A stretch of 55,555 bases of DNA, taken from positions 1 to 55,555 of the forward strand of contig JBFMFR010000048.1 of assembly GCA_040752025.1 (NCBI GenBank). Reading direction: 5' to 3'. Under the pieces are notes generated by a model. It did not search any database and had not been told where the DNA came from. It was given only the letters and a program-made list of their open reading frames with translations. This DNA comes from JBFMFR01 sp040752025 (GTDB taxonomy: Bacteria > Chloroflexota > Anaerolineae > Anaerolineales > UBA4823). A program made the translations under genes and the position numbers. Positions 1 through 7,848 of the stretch are shown here, in pieces (within the stretch, counting starts at the first letter, position 1; every line of letters begins with the position of its first letter).

Positions 1-26
1 GGCACCAGTTCTTTGATACAATTCCA

Positions 27-103
27 TTGACTGTCGGTCATATCGGTTGGGTATATTTGGTTGGTCATACCCATAACTTACTCAACCTATGGCCGACAGT
101 CAA
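27..103. repeat. Long imperfect inverted repeat at left edge
   Basis: Outer arms at 27-42 and 88-103 pair at 15 of 16 positions; the only mismatch (t38) would still form a G-U pair in RNA. Inside, GGTTGGGTAT (45-54) can pair with ATACCC (67-72) and CAACC (83-87) around a bulge, so the whole 77 nt can fold into one hairpin. The surroundings are more AT-rich than the rest of the window and hold no convincing gene up to position 294. It could be the end of an insertion sequence or a MITE-like element whose rest lies outside the window, or a terminator of an upstream gene; no U-tract decides this. Confidence 0.5.
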
Positions 104-294
104 GACTTTTCAGACAGGTTCTTAGATGAAACACCGCTTGGTAAGGCACAAAATTTCGGGTATCAACGATGAATCTAGGAATCCAGTTGACGGATGTGGG
201 GATTCGAGATAGCATAGCATCCTGAACACATAGTTAATTTGGGCATAATCTCGATCATCATCTTTGGAAAGCTCTACCGGCTGGCTTTACGATA

Positions 295-684
295 ATGGGT
301 AAGAAACTGGCGCTTTCGGAAGAATCGGATCGCTGGGTGATCCCGCTGGCAGGGAAGACCGTGACGCGCGTCTGCTTGGATTTCGCTTTCAGCCTGGAGT
401 TTTGGGAAGCGGACAAAACCTTCGCCAGCATTCGCATCGAGGGAGATTTCCGCTTCCGGCAAAAGGATGGCATCGAGCGAGTCCTGTCGGCCGAGAAAGA
501 CCCCACCCAACTGGCCTGCGCCCTGGGCATCTTTCAACAGCAAGTTGAATCACCTGATTATGGTTTCACGGTAAAATGGATATCCACAGATACAGCCACC
601 ATCGAACGCTTACCAGGAGAGTGCAAAGATGATTCACCGGACCGCCGAGACATTCAACGGCCAGGCTTGCATCAAGCTGGATAA
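295..684 (+). CDS. Small hypothetical protein, DUF6188-like
   Basis: This is a 129-residue soluble protein without signal peptide or membrane segment. The N-terminal two thirds look like a real beta-rich domain: a GKTVTRVCLDFAFSLEF stretch, then SIRIEGDFRF, then a DPTQLACALGIF helix. This order resembles DUF6188 proteins (about 110-130 residues, function unknown); the match is from memory. ATG 295 is the first usable start but has no clear Shine-Dalgarno. The last 19 codons overlap the next gene in another frame and look like non-homologous read-through, so a frameshift near 600-630 or a naturally ragged C-terminus is possible. Confidence 0.55.
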   Translation: MGKKLALSEESDRWVIPLAGKTVTRVCLDFAFSLEFWEADKTFASIRIEGDFRFRQKDGIERVLSAEKDPTQLACALGIFQQQVESPDYGFTVKWISTDTATIERLPGECKDDSPDRRDIQRPGLHQAG

Positions 685-1546
685 TGGCAACATCACCATG
701 TGGGCCACCACAGGCATCGGGCCGCGCTTGCTCGGCATGGCCCTGGACGACGGGCAAAACCTGTTCGCCGAGCTGCCCGATCTGACCCTGGATTGCCCGG
801 GGCGCGGCGAGTATCATTTCTACGGCGGGCACCGCCTGTGGCACGCGCCCGAAGAGCCGCGCCGCACCTATCTGCCCGATGACGTGCCCATCGAAGCCCA
901 GGAAACCGAGGCCGGGCTGCGCCTGATCCAGCCCACCGAGAGCGCCACCGGCATCCAAAAGCAAATCGAGCTGCGTCTGCACCCTTCGCAGGCGCAGGTG
1001 GAAGTCGAACACTTCCTGACCAACCAGGGCAGGTGGCCGGTTGAACTGGCCCCCTGGGCGATCACGCAGTTCAAGACCGGGGGGAAAGCCATCCTGCCCA
1101 TGTGCGCCCCGAAGGCGGACCCATTTGGTGTGCTGTCCGATCGCAACCTGGCGCTTTGGCCCTATACGGACCTGCGCAGCCCGCACCTTCACATCGGGCG
1201 CTCCCTGCTGATCCTTCGAGCGCAAATGACCAACGAAGCCTTCAAAATCGGCTTCCGCAACTACTCGGGCTGGCTGGCTTATCTGCTCAACGGGACGCTC
1301 TTCGTCAAGCGCCTCCCCCACCAACCCGAGGCCGAATACTTCGACCGGAACAGTTCGAGCGAATGCTACTGCGGCGCCAACTTTATCGAGCTGGAAAGCC
1401 TGGGACCTAAAGTAACCCTGGCCCCGGGCGAGACGGTCAGTCACCTGGAAAGCTGGGAGCTATTCAGAGATGTGCTTTTCCCTGAGGATGAGACCGGCAT
1501 CCTCCAGGCATTGCAGCAGTTGGGTATCCACCTGGCAGCGCAGTAG
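629..1546 (+). CDS. DUF4380 family protein (galactose-mutarotase-like fold)
   Basis: This 305-residue protein has the pattern of DUF4380 proteins, which share the beta-sandwich fold of aldose 1-epimerases. Visible landmarks are the N-terminal strand KLDNGNITMWATTGIGPR, the YGGHRLWHAPE motif near residue 70, and WPVELAPWAITQF near residue 135, which in this fold lines the sugar-binding face. No signal peptide is present, so it is probably cytoplasmic. Substrate is unknown; a hexose or sugar-derived ligand is a reasonable inference. ATG 629 is preceded by GGAGAG at good spacing, which supports this start despite the 56-nt overlap with the upstream gene. It ends before a terminator hairpin shared with the convergent exporter operon. 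Confidence 0.75.
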   Translation: MIHRTAETFNGQACIKLDNGNITMWATTGIGPRLLGMALDDGQNLFAELPDLTLDCPGRGEYHFYGGHRLWHAPEEPRRTYLPDDVPIEAQETEAGLRLIQPTESATGIQKQIELRLHPSQAQVEVEHFLTNQGRWPVELAPWAITQFKTGGKAILPMCAPKADPFGVLSDRNLALWPYTDLRSPHLHIGRSLLILRAQMTNEAFKIGFRNYSGWLAYLLNGTLFVKRLPHQPEAEYFDRNSSSECYCGANFIELESLGPKVTLAPGETVSHLESWELFRDVLFPEDETGILQALQQLGIHLAAQ

Positions 1547-1582
1547 AGGCGGCTTCCCTTACCAGCCTCCCAGATAAACACA

Positions 1583-1626
1583 AACCGCCCCTTATGCAGG
1601 TGCTTATGCCTGCAAAAGGGGCGGTT
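1583..1626. terminator. Bidirectional terminator hairpin
   Basis: AACCGCCCCTT (1583-1593) pairs perfectly with AAGGGGCGGTT (1616-1626), and an inner stem GCAGG/CCTGC (1596-1600/1609-1613) extends it. It lies between two convergent genes (stops at 1546 and 1645). On the minus strand the stem is followed by a T-rich run (TTTGTGTTTATC), so it should work best for the exporter operon. Confidence 0.8.
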
Positions 1627-1644
1627 GCTTGATTTCAGTCGAGG

Positions 1645-3072
1645 TTATTCGGAGAAATTAACGTCCGCTGGCATACCGGGTTTGAGCTTGCCATCCGGGT
1701 CGTCCACCGTTAGCTGGATGGCGAAGACGATCGTGCGGCGGTCTTCCTGGGTCTGCACGTTGCGCGGCGTGTACTCGGCGCGGTCGGCGATGCGCGTCAC
1801 CGAGGCCGTGAAAGCCTGCCCGGGGAAGGAATCCACCGTCACCTGGGCGCTGTCCCCCAGGCTGACCTGGCCGTAGCGATCTTCGGGGATGTAGACCGTC
1901 ACCGTCAGGTGATCCAGCCGCGCCAGGGTCATGACGGCCACGCCGGGCGAGGCCACCTCGCCGGGCTGTACGTTGCGCACCATCACCTCGCCATCCACGG
2001 CAGCGCGCACGGTAAGCAGTTCGAGCTGCACGTCGATCAAATCCAGGGCCGCCTGCGCCTGGGCGATGGTTTTCTCGGCTTGCTTGAGGCTGCCCTGCGC
2101 CTGCGCCACAAGGGCTTCCACCTGGGCCGCATGCGCTTTGGCCTGGTCCAAACCGGCCTGCGCAACCTTGAGCTGCAAGGACTGCTCGCCAGTAAACAGG
2201 TTGTTCAGGTAATCCAGGGTCGTACGGTAGCGTTCCTGCGCCACTGCCAGGCGCGCCTTGGCCTCGACCACGTCATCGAAGGCCTGGCTGGAAAGCAGGG
2301 AGTTCAATTCTTTCTGAGCGCTGTCCAGCTCGGCTTTGGCCGTGTCGTACAGCGTCTTGAGAAAGTCTTCCAGCTTCTCCCTTTCTTCGGAGGCGTAATC
2401 GCGGTCTTTCAGATCCTTGGCGATCTTGAAGGCCGCCTGGGCCTTAGCCAGGCGATCCTCAGCCGCCTTCAGGTCGGCGTTGCTGGCGCTCTGCATCACT
2501 TTAGCGTAGTTAGCCTGCTCGGTTTGCAGAGCCTGCCCGGCGGACTCCAGCTCGGCGCGGGCCGCGGCGATTTCGGCATCCTTGTCGAAATACCAGGGCG
2601 GAGTTTTGAACTCGTTAGGCTGTTCGGCATCCCAGGCTTCGGCGCGCAGGGGCTGCTCCTGGGAGCGCGCCGCTTGCAGCTCGAGCTGGTACTGGGCGTT
2701 GGCCAGGTCTATCCCGGCCTGAGCCGCGCCTTGCTCGGCCTGGGCCAGCGCCAGGGCAGCCTGGGCGGCCTCCTGGGTAGCCTGGGCGGATTCATACGCG
2801 GCAGCGGCTTGTTTGCGCTGCGCCTCCAGCAGGCGGTCCTCCAGGCGGAAGAGCGCCTGCCCGGCCTGCACAGCATCGCCTTCGTCCACGTACACCTCGG
2901 CCACCCGCCCGGCCAGCTCGGGCGCGACGGTCACTTCAACCGTCTCCACCACGCCAGATGCGCTCAATCCAGCCTGCTTCTGCGCCCCCAGCGCAAGGCC
3001 CTGGCAGCCAGGGGCTGCCAGCAGCAGCAGGCCTGCGATCACGAAACCTAAAACTTTTTGCATCCGTTGCAT
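1645..3072 (-). CDS. HlyD-family membrane fusion protein (exporter adaptor lipoprotein)
   Basis: This 475-residue periplasmic-adaptor-type protein is the last gene of a minus-strand ABC exporter operon. The N-terminus is a lipoprotein signal (LLLLAAPGC, lipid-modified Cys near residue 23). Next come the first half of the lipoyl/barrel-sandwich domain (VTVAPELAGRVAEVYVDEGD), a long Ala/Gln-rich coiled-coil hairpin from about residue 85 to 345, the second half (VRAAVDGEVMVRNVQPGEV) and a beta-barrel domain (RLDHLTVTVYIPEDRYGQV). It should link the two permeases to an outer layer or act as an external funnel. ATG 3072 has GGAGG at 5-nt spacing; an in-frame TTG at 3084 would overlap that ribosome site and is rejected. 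Lipid anchoring fits a cell without a classical outer membrane (inference). Confidence 0.9.
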   Translation of the reverse strand: MQRMQKVLGFVIAGLLLLAAPGCQGLALGAQKQAGLSASGVVETVEVTVAPELAGRVAEVYVDEGDAVQAGQALFRLEDRLLEAQRKQAAAAYESAQATQEAAQAALALAQAEQGAAQAGIDLANAQYQLELQAARSQEQPLRAEAWDAEQPNEFKTPPWYFDKDAEIAAARAELESAGQALQTEQANYAKVMQSASNADLKAAEDRLAKAQAAFKIAKDLKDRDYASEEREKLEDFLKTLYDTAKAELDSAQKELNSLLSSQAFDDVVEAKARLAVAQERYRTTLDYLNNLFTGEQSLQLKVAQAGLDQAKAHAAQVEALVAQAQGSLKQAEKTIAQAQAALDLIDVQLELLTVRAAVDGEVMVRNVQPGEVASPGVAVMTLARLDHLTVTVYIPEDRYGQVSLGDSAQVTVDSFPGQAFTASVTRIADRAEYTPRNVQTQEDRRTIVFAIQLTVDDPDGKLKPGMPADVNFSE

Positions 3073-3126
3073 TTCAGCCTCCAATACTCAAGTCTCGCCG
3101 GGTTTTCAGGGCCCGCGCCCCAACAC

Positions 3127-4080
3127 CTAGCGCATACAAGCAATGAATACGTCCTCCAAAGATGGCTCGATCAAAGCCATGTGCTCCACCTCGATGCCAG
3201 CCTTGCGCAGCCGCTTCTCGATGGGCTTCATCAGCTCCCCAGCCTGTGACGCCACCACGTGCACCAGCGAGCCATACAGGGCTACCTCTTCGAAGGATAA
3301 TTTCCCGGCCTGGTGAGCAGCGCGCAGCAGTTTGACGGTTTGCGACGGTTCGGAGGGAGCGATCTCCAGCACCTGTCCGTGCATGAACTGCTGCTTGATC
3401 TCCTGCGGTGAACCCTGGGCGATCAATTTGCCGCGCTGGATGAAAGCCAGGCGGTGGCAGTGTTCGGCCTCGTCCATGTAATGGGTGGTCACGAAGATGG
3501 TGATGCCCTGCGCCGCCAGGTCGTAAAGCAAATCCCAAAACACCCGCCGGGAAGCCGGGTCCACGCCTGCCGTGGGCTCGTCCAGGAAAACGATCTGCGG
3601 GCGGTGCAGGATGGCCGCGCCCAGGGCCAGGCGCTGGCGCAATCCGCCCGCCAGGTCACGCGTGCGTTCGCGCTCCCGTCCCTGCAGGCCGGCCATGAGC
3701 AGCGCACTGTGAACCCGCTCTTCCAACAGAGCATTGCGCAAGCCATAGGCCCTGCCGTAGAAATGCAGATTCTGCAAGACGGTCAGGTCGTTATACAGGC
3801 TGAAGCGCTGCGACATGTACCCGATGTGCGGTCGTATCTGGGCCGCTTTCTCGCTCACCTGCAAGCCGAGCACTTCCACGCTGCCCTGCGTGGGCCGCAG
3901 CAGGCCCAACATCATGCGAATGGTGGTGGTTTTACCGGAGCCATTCGGCCCCAGGAAACCGAAAATCTCGCCCCGCCGCACTTCGAAATCGATGCCGTCC
4001 ACGGCAGTAAAAGCCCCAAAGCGCTTGACCAGGCCGCTGGCCAGGATAGCTGTATTATTTGCTTCTGCTATATGATCCAT
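3127..4080 (-). CDS. ABC exporter ATP-binding protein (second ATPase)
   Basis: This 317-residue nucleotide-binding subunit carries Walker A GPNGSGKTT near residue 48, a Q-loop (IGYMSQRFSLY), Walker B IVFLDEPTAGVD and an H-loop histidine in TTHYMDEAEHC. The signature motif is LAGGL instead of LSGG. The C-terminal extension ends LEDVFIACMR, usual for the DrrA/YbhF type. The start is ATG 4080, preceded by GAGG and 8 nt from the upstream permease stop. Upstream the frame stays open for 150 codons, but that part is only the shadow of the permease gene. It probably pairs with the other ATPase of this operon (start 7296); the two look like separated halves of the fused YbhF/RbbA-type ATPase. Confidence 0.92.
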   Translation of the reverse strand: MDHIAEANNTAILASGLVKRFGAFTAVDGIDFEVRRGEIFGFLGPNGSGKTTTIRMMLGLLRPTQGSVEVLGLQVSEKAAQIRPHIGYMSQRFSLYNDLTVLQNLHFYGRAYGLRNALLEERVHSALLMAGLQGRERERTRDLAGGLRQRLALGAAILHRPQIVFLDEPTAGVDPASRRVFWDLLYDLAAQGITIFVTTHYMDEAEHCHRLAFIQRGKLIAQGSPQEIKQQFMHGQVLEIAPSEPSQTVKLLRAAHQAGKLSFEEVALYGSLVHVVASQAGELMKPIEKRLRKAGIEVEHMALIEPSLEDVFIACMR

Positions 4081-4088
4081 CCCGCACC

Positions 4089-5219
4089 TCAGTTCAGCGC
4101 CCGGCGCACGAAGATCAAAGAAAATGCGCCGATCACCACGCCCAGCCCGGCCAGGGGCAGTAAGCTGGGCCACAACACCTCCAACCCGGCGCCTTTGAGC
4201 ATCACGCCGCGCAGGATGTTCAACCAGTGATGGGCGGGGATGAATTGAGCGATGGCTTGCAAAACCGGCGGCATCGACTCGACCGGCGCAGCGTAGCCGG
4301 TGAACATGAAATCCAGCATGCCGATCACCATCACCAGCAGAAAAGCCTGGTGCTGCGTGCGCGAGGTCACCGAAATGACCATACCCTTGGAAAGCTCGAC
4401 CAGCAGATAGCCGAAGGCCAGCAGCAACAGCAGGGGCAGCGAGCCGCGCACCGGCACCCCAAAGGCAAAATGCACCACGCCCAGCATCAGCAAAAAGTCG
4501 CAGAAGCCGATCAGAACGACCGGGATGCACTTGCCCAGGATGATCTCGAAGGAGGAATAGGGCATCACCAACAACTGTTCGAGCGTGCCCAACTCGCGCT
4601 CACGCGAGAAAGACAACGCCGCAAAGAGCAGGATGGTAAACTCCAGCATCAGGCCCAGTTCGGCCGGCGTGGTGTAGAGCGCTTCGCTCAGGGCTTCGTT
4701 GTACCACACCCGCAGGCTGGGGTTGAAGCCCTCGAAAGCATCGGCCGATACACCCATGCGCTGCAAGACCAGCCGCTCGCCCAGGTCGCGCGTTACCCCT
4801 TCGATCGCCCGCAGGGCCGCCGTAGCGGGGGTGGTTTCAGCCCCGTTCAACAGCACTTGCAGGGTCGGCCGCCCGTCGATGGCTGCTAACTGCTCGGAAT
4901 AATCGGGCGGGATAACCAGCGCGGCGTTGATCTTGCCGCGGTCCATCGACTGCTGGATTTCTTCCATATCGGCCGCCTGGCCTTGCAAATTGAAGGTGCC
5001 GGTGTTTTCCAGGGAGAGCACCAGCGCCCGGCTGGCGGCGCTCTGGTCGTGATCGAGCACCATCAACGGCAGGTTGGTGATCGGACGGGAAGTGGCCCAG
5101 CCGACCAGCAGCAGTTCCATGGCGCCGCCCAGGATCATGAAGGCCGGCATCCACCAGTCGTTGCGCAGGTGAATGAATTCTTTGACAGATAAAGCCCATA
5201 CGCGTGAAAGTATTTTCAT
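4089..5219 (-). CDS. ABC-2 type exporter permease (YhhJ/YbhR-like), second copy
   Basis: This 376-residue membrane subunit has one N-terminal membrane segment (about 22-42), a large external domain (about 45-180; VLDHDQSAASRALV and INAALVIPPDYSEQL are typical), and five C-terminal segments beginning with LGLMLEFTILLFAALSFSRERELGTLEQLLVMP. That last motif marks the ABC2_membrane_3 family of drug and dye exporters. It is 6 nt downstream of a paralogous permease and 8 nt upstream of an ATPase gene, so the four are co-translated in one operon. The substrate cannot be read from sequence; relatives export dyes, cationic drugs and antibiotics. Confidence 0.92.
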   Translation of the reverse strand: MKILSRVWALSVKEFIHLRNDWWMPAFMILGGAMELLLVGWATSRPITNLPLMVLDHDQSAASRALVLSLENTGTFNLQGQAADMEEIQQSMDRGKINAALVIPPDYSEQLAAIDGRPTLQVLLNGAETTPATAALRAIEGVTRDLGERLVLQRMGVSADAFEGFNPSLRVWYNEALSEALYTTPAELGLMLEFTILLFAALSFSRERELGTLEQLLVMPYSSFEIILGKCIPVVLIGFCDFLLMLGVVHFAFGVPVRGSLPLLLLLAFGYLLVELSKGMVISVTSRTQHQAFLLVMVIGMLDFMFTGYAAPVESMPPVLQAIAQFIPAHHWLNILRGVMLKGAGLEVLWPSLLPLAGLGVVIGAFSLIFVRRALN

Positions 5220-5225
5220 CGTCGC

Positions 5226-6359
5226 TCAACCCAGTTTCTTGCGGAAGAACAAAGCCGCCACACCGGTAAACACCAGGCCCAGCACCATCATCATCACGCC
5301 GTAAGGCCAGAGTACATCCAACCCAACACCCGGCAGGAAAATGCCGCGCGTGACGCTGGCGTAATGCGTGCCCGGCAAGAACATGGCTTCCATGCGCATC
5401 TCCTCGGGCATCGCCGCCAGCGGGAAGAAAATGCCGGTCAGGAAAAAGCCGGGGAAAAGCACGACCAGGAAAGAGAGCGCCAGGGCCGCCGGTTGCGTGC
5501 GCATGAACGTGCCCACCACCAGGCCCATGCTCAAAATAGCAAACAAGAAGATCGCCGAAAGGAACAGGTACAGGCCGAAATTCCCGTTGAACGGCACGTG
5601 GAACCAGGCCAGCGCCAACAGCGGCATCAGCAGGATATCCAGCATGCCAATCACCAGGTAAGGCAGCACCTTGCCCAACAGCAGTTCAACGCGCCGCACC
5701 GGCGTGGCGATAATTTGCTCCAGGGTGCCGTGCTCGCGCTCGCGCGCCAGCGTCAGCGCTACCGACATGGCCGGAAGTCCCAACACCAGCGAGATCAGGC
5801 CCGGGATGATGCTAACTTTAGGCTCCAGGCTGGGGTTGTACCAGGTGCGCACGCGCAGGTCGATCGGCTGCAAGGCTTCCCCGGAAAGGCCCAGGGCCTG
5901 CATCTGCCCCCCCAGGGCCGAGTTGATGAACTCTTCGGCGCGCCAGCCAATGTGATCCAGGGCAAACGCGCCGCCCTCCGGCTCGGTGCCGTCGATGATG
6001 ATCTGCATGGGCATGCCCTGCAAGGCCAGCAGTTGGTTGCTGAAGTCCGGGGAGATGACGATCACCGCTTTGACCTGGCCGCGCGCCAGCATGCTTTCGA
6101 CTTCCTGCATCGAGTCCACCTGGGCGTAGAGGTCCAGGTCTTCGCCGGCGGTGATCTGCTGCACGAAAGCCCGCGAGGTCTGGCTGCGGTCGTAATCCAG
6201 CACGGCGATCGGCACGTGCTTGAGGTCTACCGTCAAAGCGTAGGCCATCATCAACAACAAAGCGATTGGGCTGAACACAACCAACACGAAAGTACCGCGG
6301 TCGCGCAGAATGTGTTGGATTTCTTTGCGGGTCACAGCCCACAGGTGACGCATGGACAC
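5226..6359 (-). CDS. ABC-2 type exporter permease (YhhJ/YbhS-like), first copy
   Basis: This 377-residue membrane subunit has the same layout as its downstream paralogue: an N-terminal segment within RGTFVLVVFSPIALLLMMAY, an external domain (VLDYDRSQTSRAFV, VKAVIVISPDFSNQL), and a five-segment C-terminal block with ALTLAREREHGTLEQIIATPV. The two permeases should form a heterodimer. GTG 6359 is favoured because GAGG in the end of the upstream ATPase gene sits 6 nt before it; ATG 6353 two codons later is the alternative. Only one base separates it from the upstream stop, which implies translational coupling. Confidence 0.92.
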   Translation of the reverse strand: MSMRHLWAVTRKEIQHILRDRGTFVLVVFSPIALLLMMAYALTVDLKHVPIAVLDYDRSQTSRAFVQQITAGEDLDLYAQVDSMQEVESMLARGQVKAVIVISPDFSNQLLALQGMPMQIIIDGTEPEGGAFALDHIGWRAEEFINSALGGQMQALGLSGEALQPIDLRVRTWYNPSLEPKVSIIPGLISLVLGLPAMSVALTLAREREHGTLEQIIATPVRRVELLLGKVLPYLVIGMLDILLMPLLALAWFHVPFNGNFGLYLFLSAIFLFAILSMGLVVGTFMRTQPAALALSFLVVLFPGFFLTGIFFPLAAMPEEMRMEAMFLPGTHYASVTRGIFLPGVGLDVLWPYGVMMMVLGLVFTGVAALFFRKKLG

Positions 6360-6360
6360 G

Positions 6361-7296
6361 TTACGCCTCGATTCCCTTGATCCACGAGATGAAAGCCTCT
6401 TCCATGCGCAGCGGGGCCTGGCGCAGCCCCTGGCAGGCCAGGTGGTTCGCTTTCAACACGGCCTTGATCTCCGGCATGCGCTTCTCGGCTGAGTCGACCA
6501 GCAGGTGCAGCATCTCGCCGTAAGTTTGCACTTCCAGCACGCCCGGCAAATCTTGCAGCAGTCGACGCGCCGCCTGCCAATCGTCCGGGCGCAGTTCGAC
6601 CAGCTCGCCCTGCACGTTGGCGCGCATCTCCTGCGGCGAAGCGCAAACCATCAGCCGCCCGGCGTACATCAAGCCTACCCGTGAACAGCGGTCGGCTTCG
6701 TCCATGTAAGGCGTGCTGACCAGGATGGTGCTGCCCTGTAAGTGCAGCTCCGTCAGGATATCCCAAAACTCGCGGCGCGAGATCGGGTCGACCCCGGTGG
6801 TCGGCTCATCCAGCAGCAGGATATCCGGCTCGTGGAGCAAGGTGCAGGCCAGGGCCAGCTTCTTCTGCATGCCTCCAGAAAGATGCGCGGCGCGGCGATC
6901 CTTGAATTCTGTCAGGCCAGCGAAGGCCAGCAGGCGCGGCATGCGCTCTTTCAAGGCCGCACTTTCCACATCGTAGAGGTCAGCGAAGAAGCGCAGGTTC
7001 TCTACCACGGAAAGCTCGCCATACAGGCTGAACTGCTGGGCCATGTAGCCAATGCGCCCTTTGACGGCTTCTGCCTGGTGCGCCAGGTTATAACCAGCCA
7101 CCGTGGCCGAGCCGTCGCTGATATCCAGCAGGCCCGCCAGCAAGCGCAGCACCGTGGTTTTGCCCGCCCCATCTGGGCCCACCAGGCCAAATAGCTCGCC
7201 CGCTTGGACCTTCAGGCTGAGACCGTCCACGGCGCGCGTCTTGCGAAAGTCGCGCCTCAGTCCTTCGGTTTCGATCACCCAGGCCGGCGTTTGCAT
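6361..7296 (-). CDS. ABC exporter ATP-binding protein (first ATPase, degenerate H-loop)
   Basis: This 311-residue nucleotide-binding subunit has Walker A GPDGAGKTT near residue 40, Q-loop IGYMAQQFSLY, signature LSGGMQKKLAL and Walker B ILLLDEPTTGVD. The H-loop reads VSTPYMDEADRCS, with proline where the catalytic switch histidine is normally found. The partner ATPase of this operon has the histidine but a weakened signature, so a heterodimer would have one canonical and one degenerate ATP site. This is known for asymmetric ABC transporters and for the two halves of YbhF-like proteins. ATG 7296 has only a weak upstream ribosome site, and the gene follows the GlsB-like gene by 17 nt. Confidence 0.9.
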   Translation of the reverse strand: MQTPAWVIETEGLRRDFRKTRAVDGLSLKVQAGELFGLVGPDGAGKTTVLRLLAGLLDISDGSATVAGYNLAHQAEAVKGRIGYMAQQFSLYGELSVVENLRFFADLYDVESAALKERMPRLLAFAGLTEFKDRRAAHLSGGMQKKLALACTLLHEPDILLLDEPTTGVDPISRREFWDILTELHLQGSTILVSTPYMDEADRCSRVGLMYAGRLMVCASPQEMRANVQGELVELRPDDWQAARRLLQDLPGVLEVQTYGEMLHLLVDSAEKRMPEIKAVLKANHLACQGLRQAPLRMEEAFISWIKGIEA

Positions 7297-7313
7297 GCTT
7301 CAGGCTGCCTGTA

Positions 7314-7586
7314 TCAACCCTTCTTCGCCCGGCGCACGACCCACAGGACGATCAGTGCGCCCAGGGCGGGTTCGAGGGCTACACCCAGGTATTTCAAATT
7401 ATCACTAAAACCCATGGCGGGAATCACGTACCAATCGATCAACCCGATCACTACCGCAGAAATGATGGCGATGGCATAGTCGCCGCCCACGCCATACGGG
7501 CGCTCTCCCTTCCAGATCACTCCGGCCAGGACACCCATCAGGGCGCCGACCACCATCATCGCCACCACCAGAATAAGGATTTCCAT
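7314..7586 (-). CDS. GlsB/YeaQ/YmgE-like small membrane protein
   Basis: This 90-residue membrane protein of the transglycosylase-associated/stress family has three hydrophobic segments (about 2-24, 37-56, 68-85) and short polar loops; its length is usual for the family. The biochemical role of the family is not settled; members are induced by envelope or acid stress. ATG 7586 has AAGGAG at 6-nt spacing. It is the first gene after the operator-containing promoter, so it is co-regulated with the exporter and may help the envelope respond to the same toxic signal (inference). Confidence 0.75.
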   Translation of the reverse strand: MEILILVVAMMVVGALMGVLAGVIWKGERPYGVGGDYAIAIISAVVIGLIDWYVIPAMGFSDNLKYLGVALEPALGALIVLWVVRRAKKG

Positions 7587-7622
7587 GCGCTTCTCCTTTG
7601 CTGAACGAAAGACCCAGAATAA

Positions 7623-7672
7623 ACTGACTGGTCAGTCTATATCAATCATACCTCGAAAACCACGTCTGTCAA
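7623..7672 (-). promoter_or_regulatory. Promoter with TetR-type operator for the exporter operon
   Basis: Read on the minus strand: -35 TTGACA (7672-7667), 16-nt spacer, -10 TATGAT (7650-7645), then the perfect palindrome ACTGAC-TG-GTCAGT (7636-7623) starting 8 nt after the -10. The palindrome covers the expected transcription start, so a bound repressor would block initiation. Palindromes of the TGACNNGTCA kind are typical for TetR-family repressors of drug exporters. No tetR gene is in this window, so the regulator must be encoded elsewhere. Confidence 0.75.
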
Positions 7673-7848
7673 GGGTTGGGGGTGACTTTTCGGGAGCAAT
7701 CTCCAGGCTGGTCTATCCGCAGGCGCCGCTGTCCCACCTGTTCCCAATCCAGGCAAACATCTCCCCCACATTCACACCGGTCAGGAGTAGAATCGGGTCT
7801 ATCTGGTACAATACAACCCAGTTTTCAAGCAGAAAGGATCACGTTTCA

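Noticed and set aside
89..169. Possible 26-codon peptide starting in the right arm of the inverted repeat
   Set aside because: No ribosome site, no similarity, and too short to support.
566..1444. Long open frame on the strand opposite to the DUF4380 gene
   Set aside because: It has GC-shadow composition without domain pattern or ribosome site; the plus-strand gene has clear motifs.
1909..3051. Plus-strand open frame opposite to the HlyD-like gene
   Set aside because: It is a shadow of the Ala/Gln-rich coiled coil, with Gly/Leu-rich low-complexity translation.
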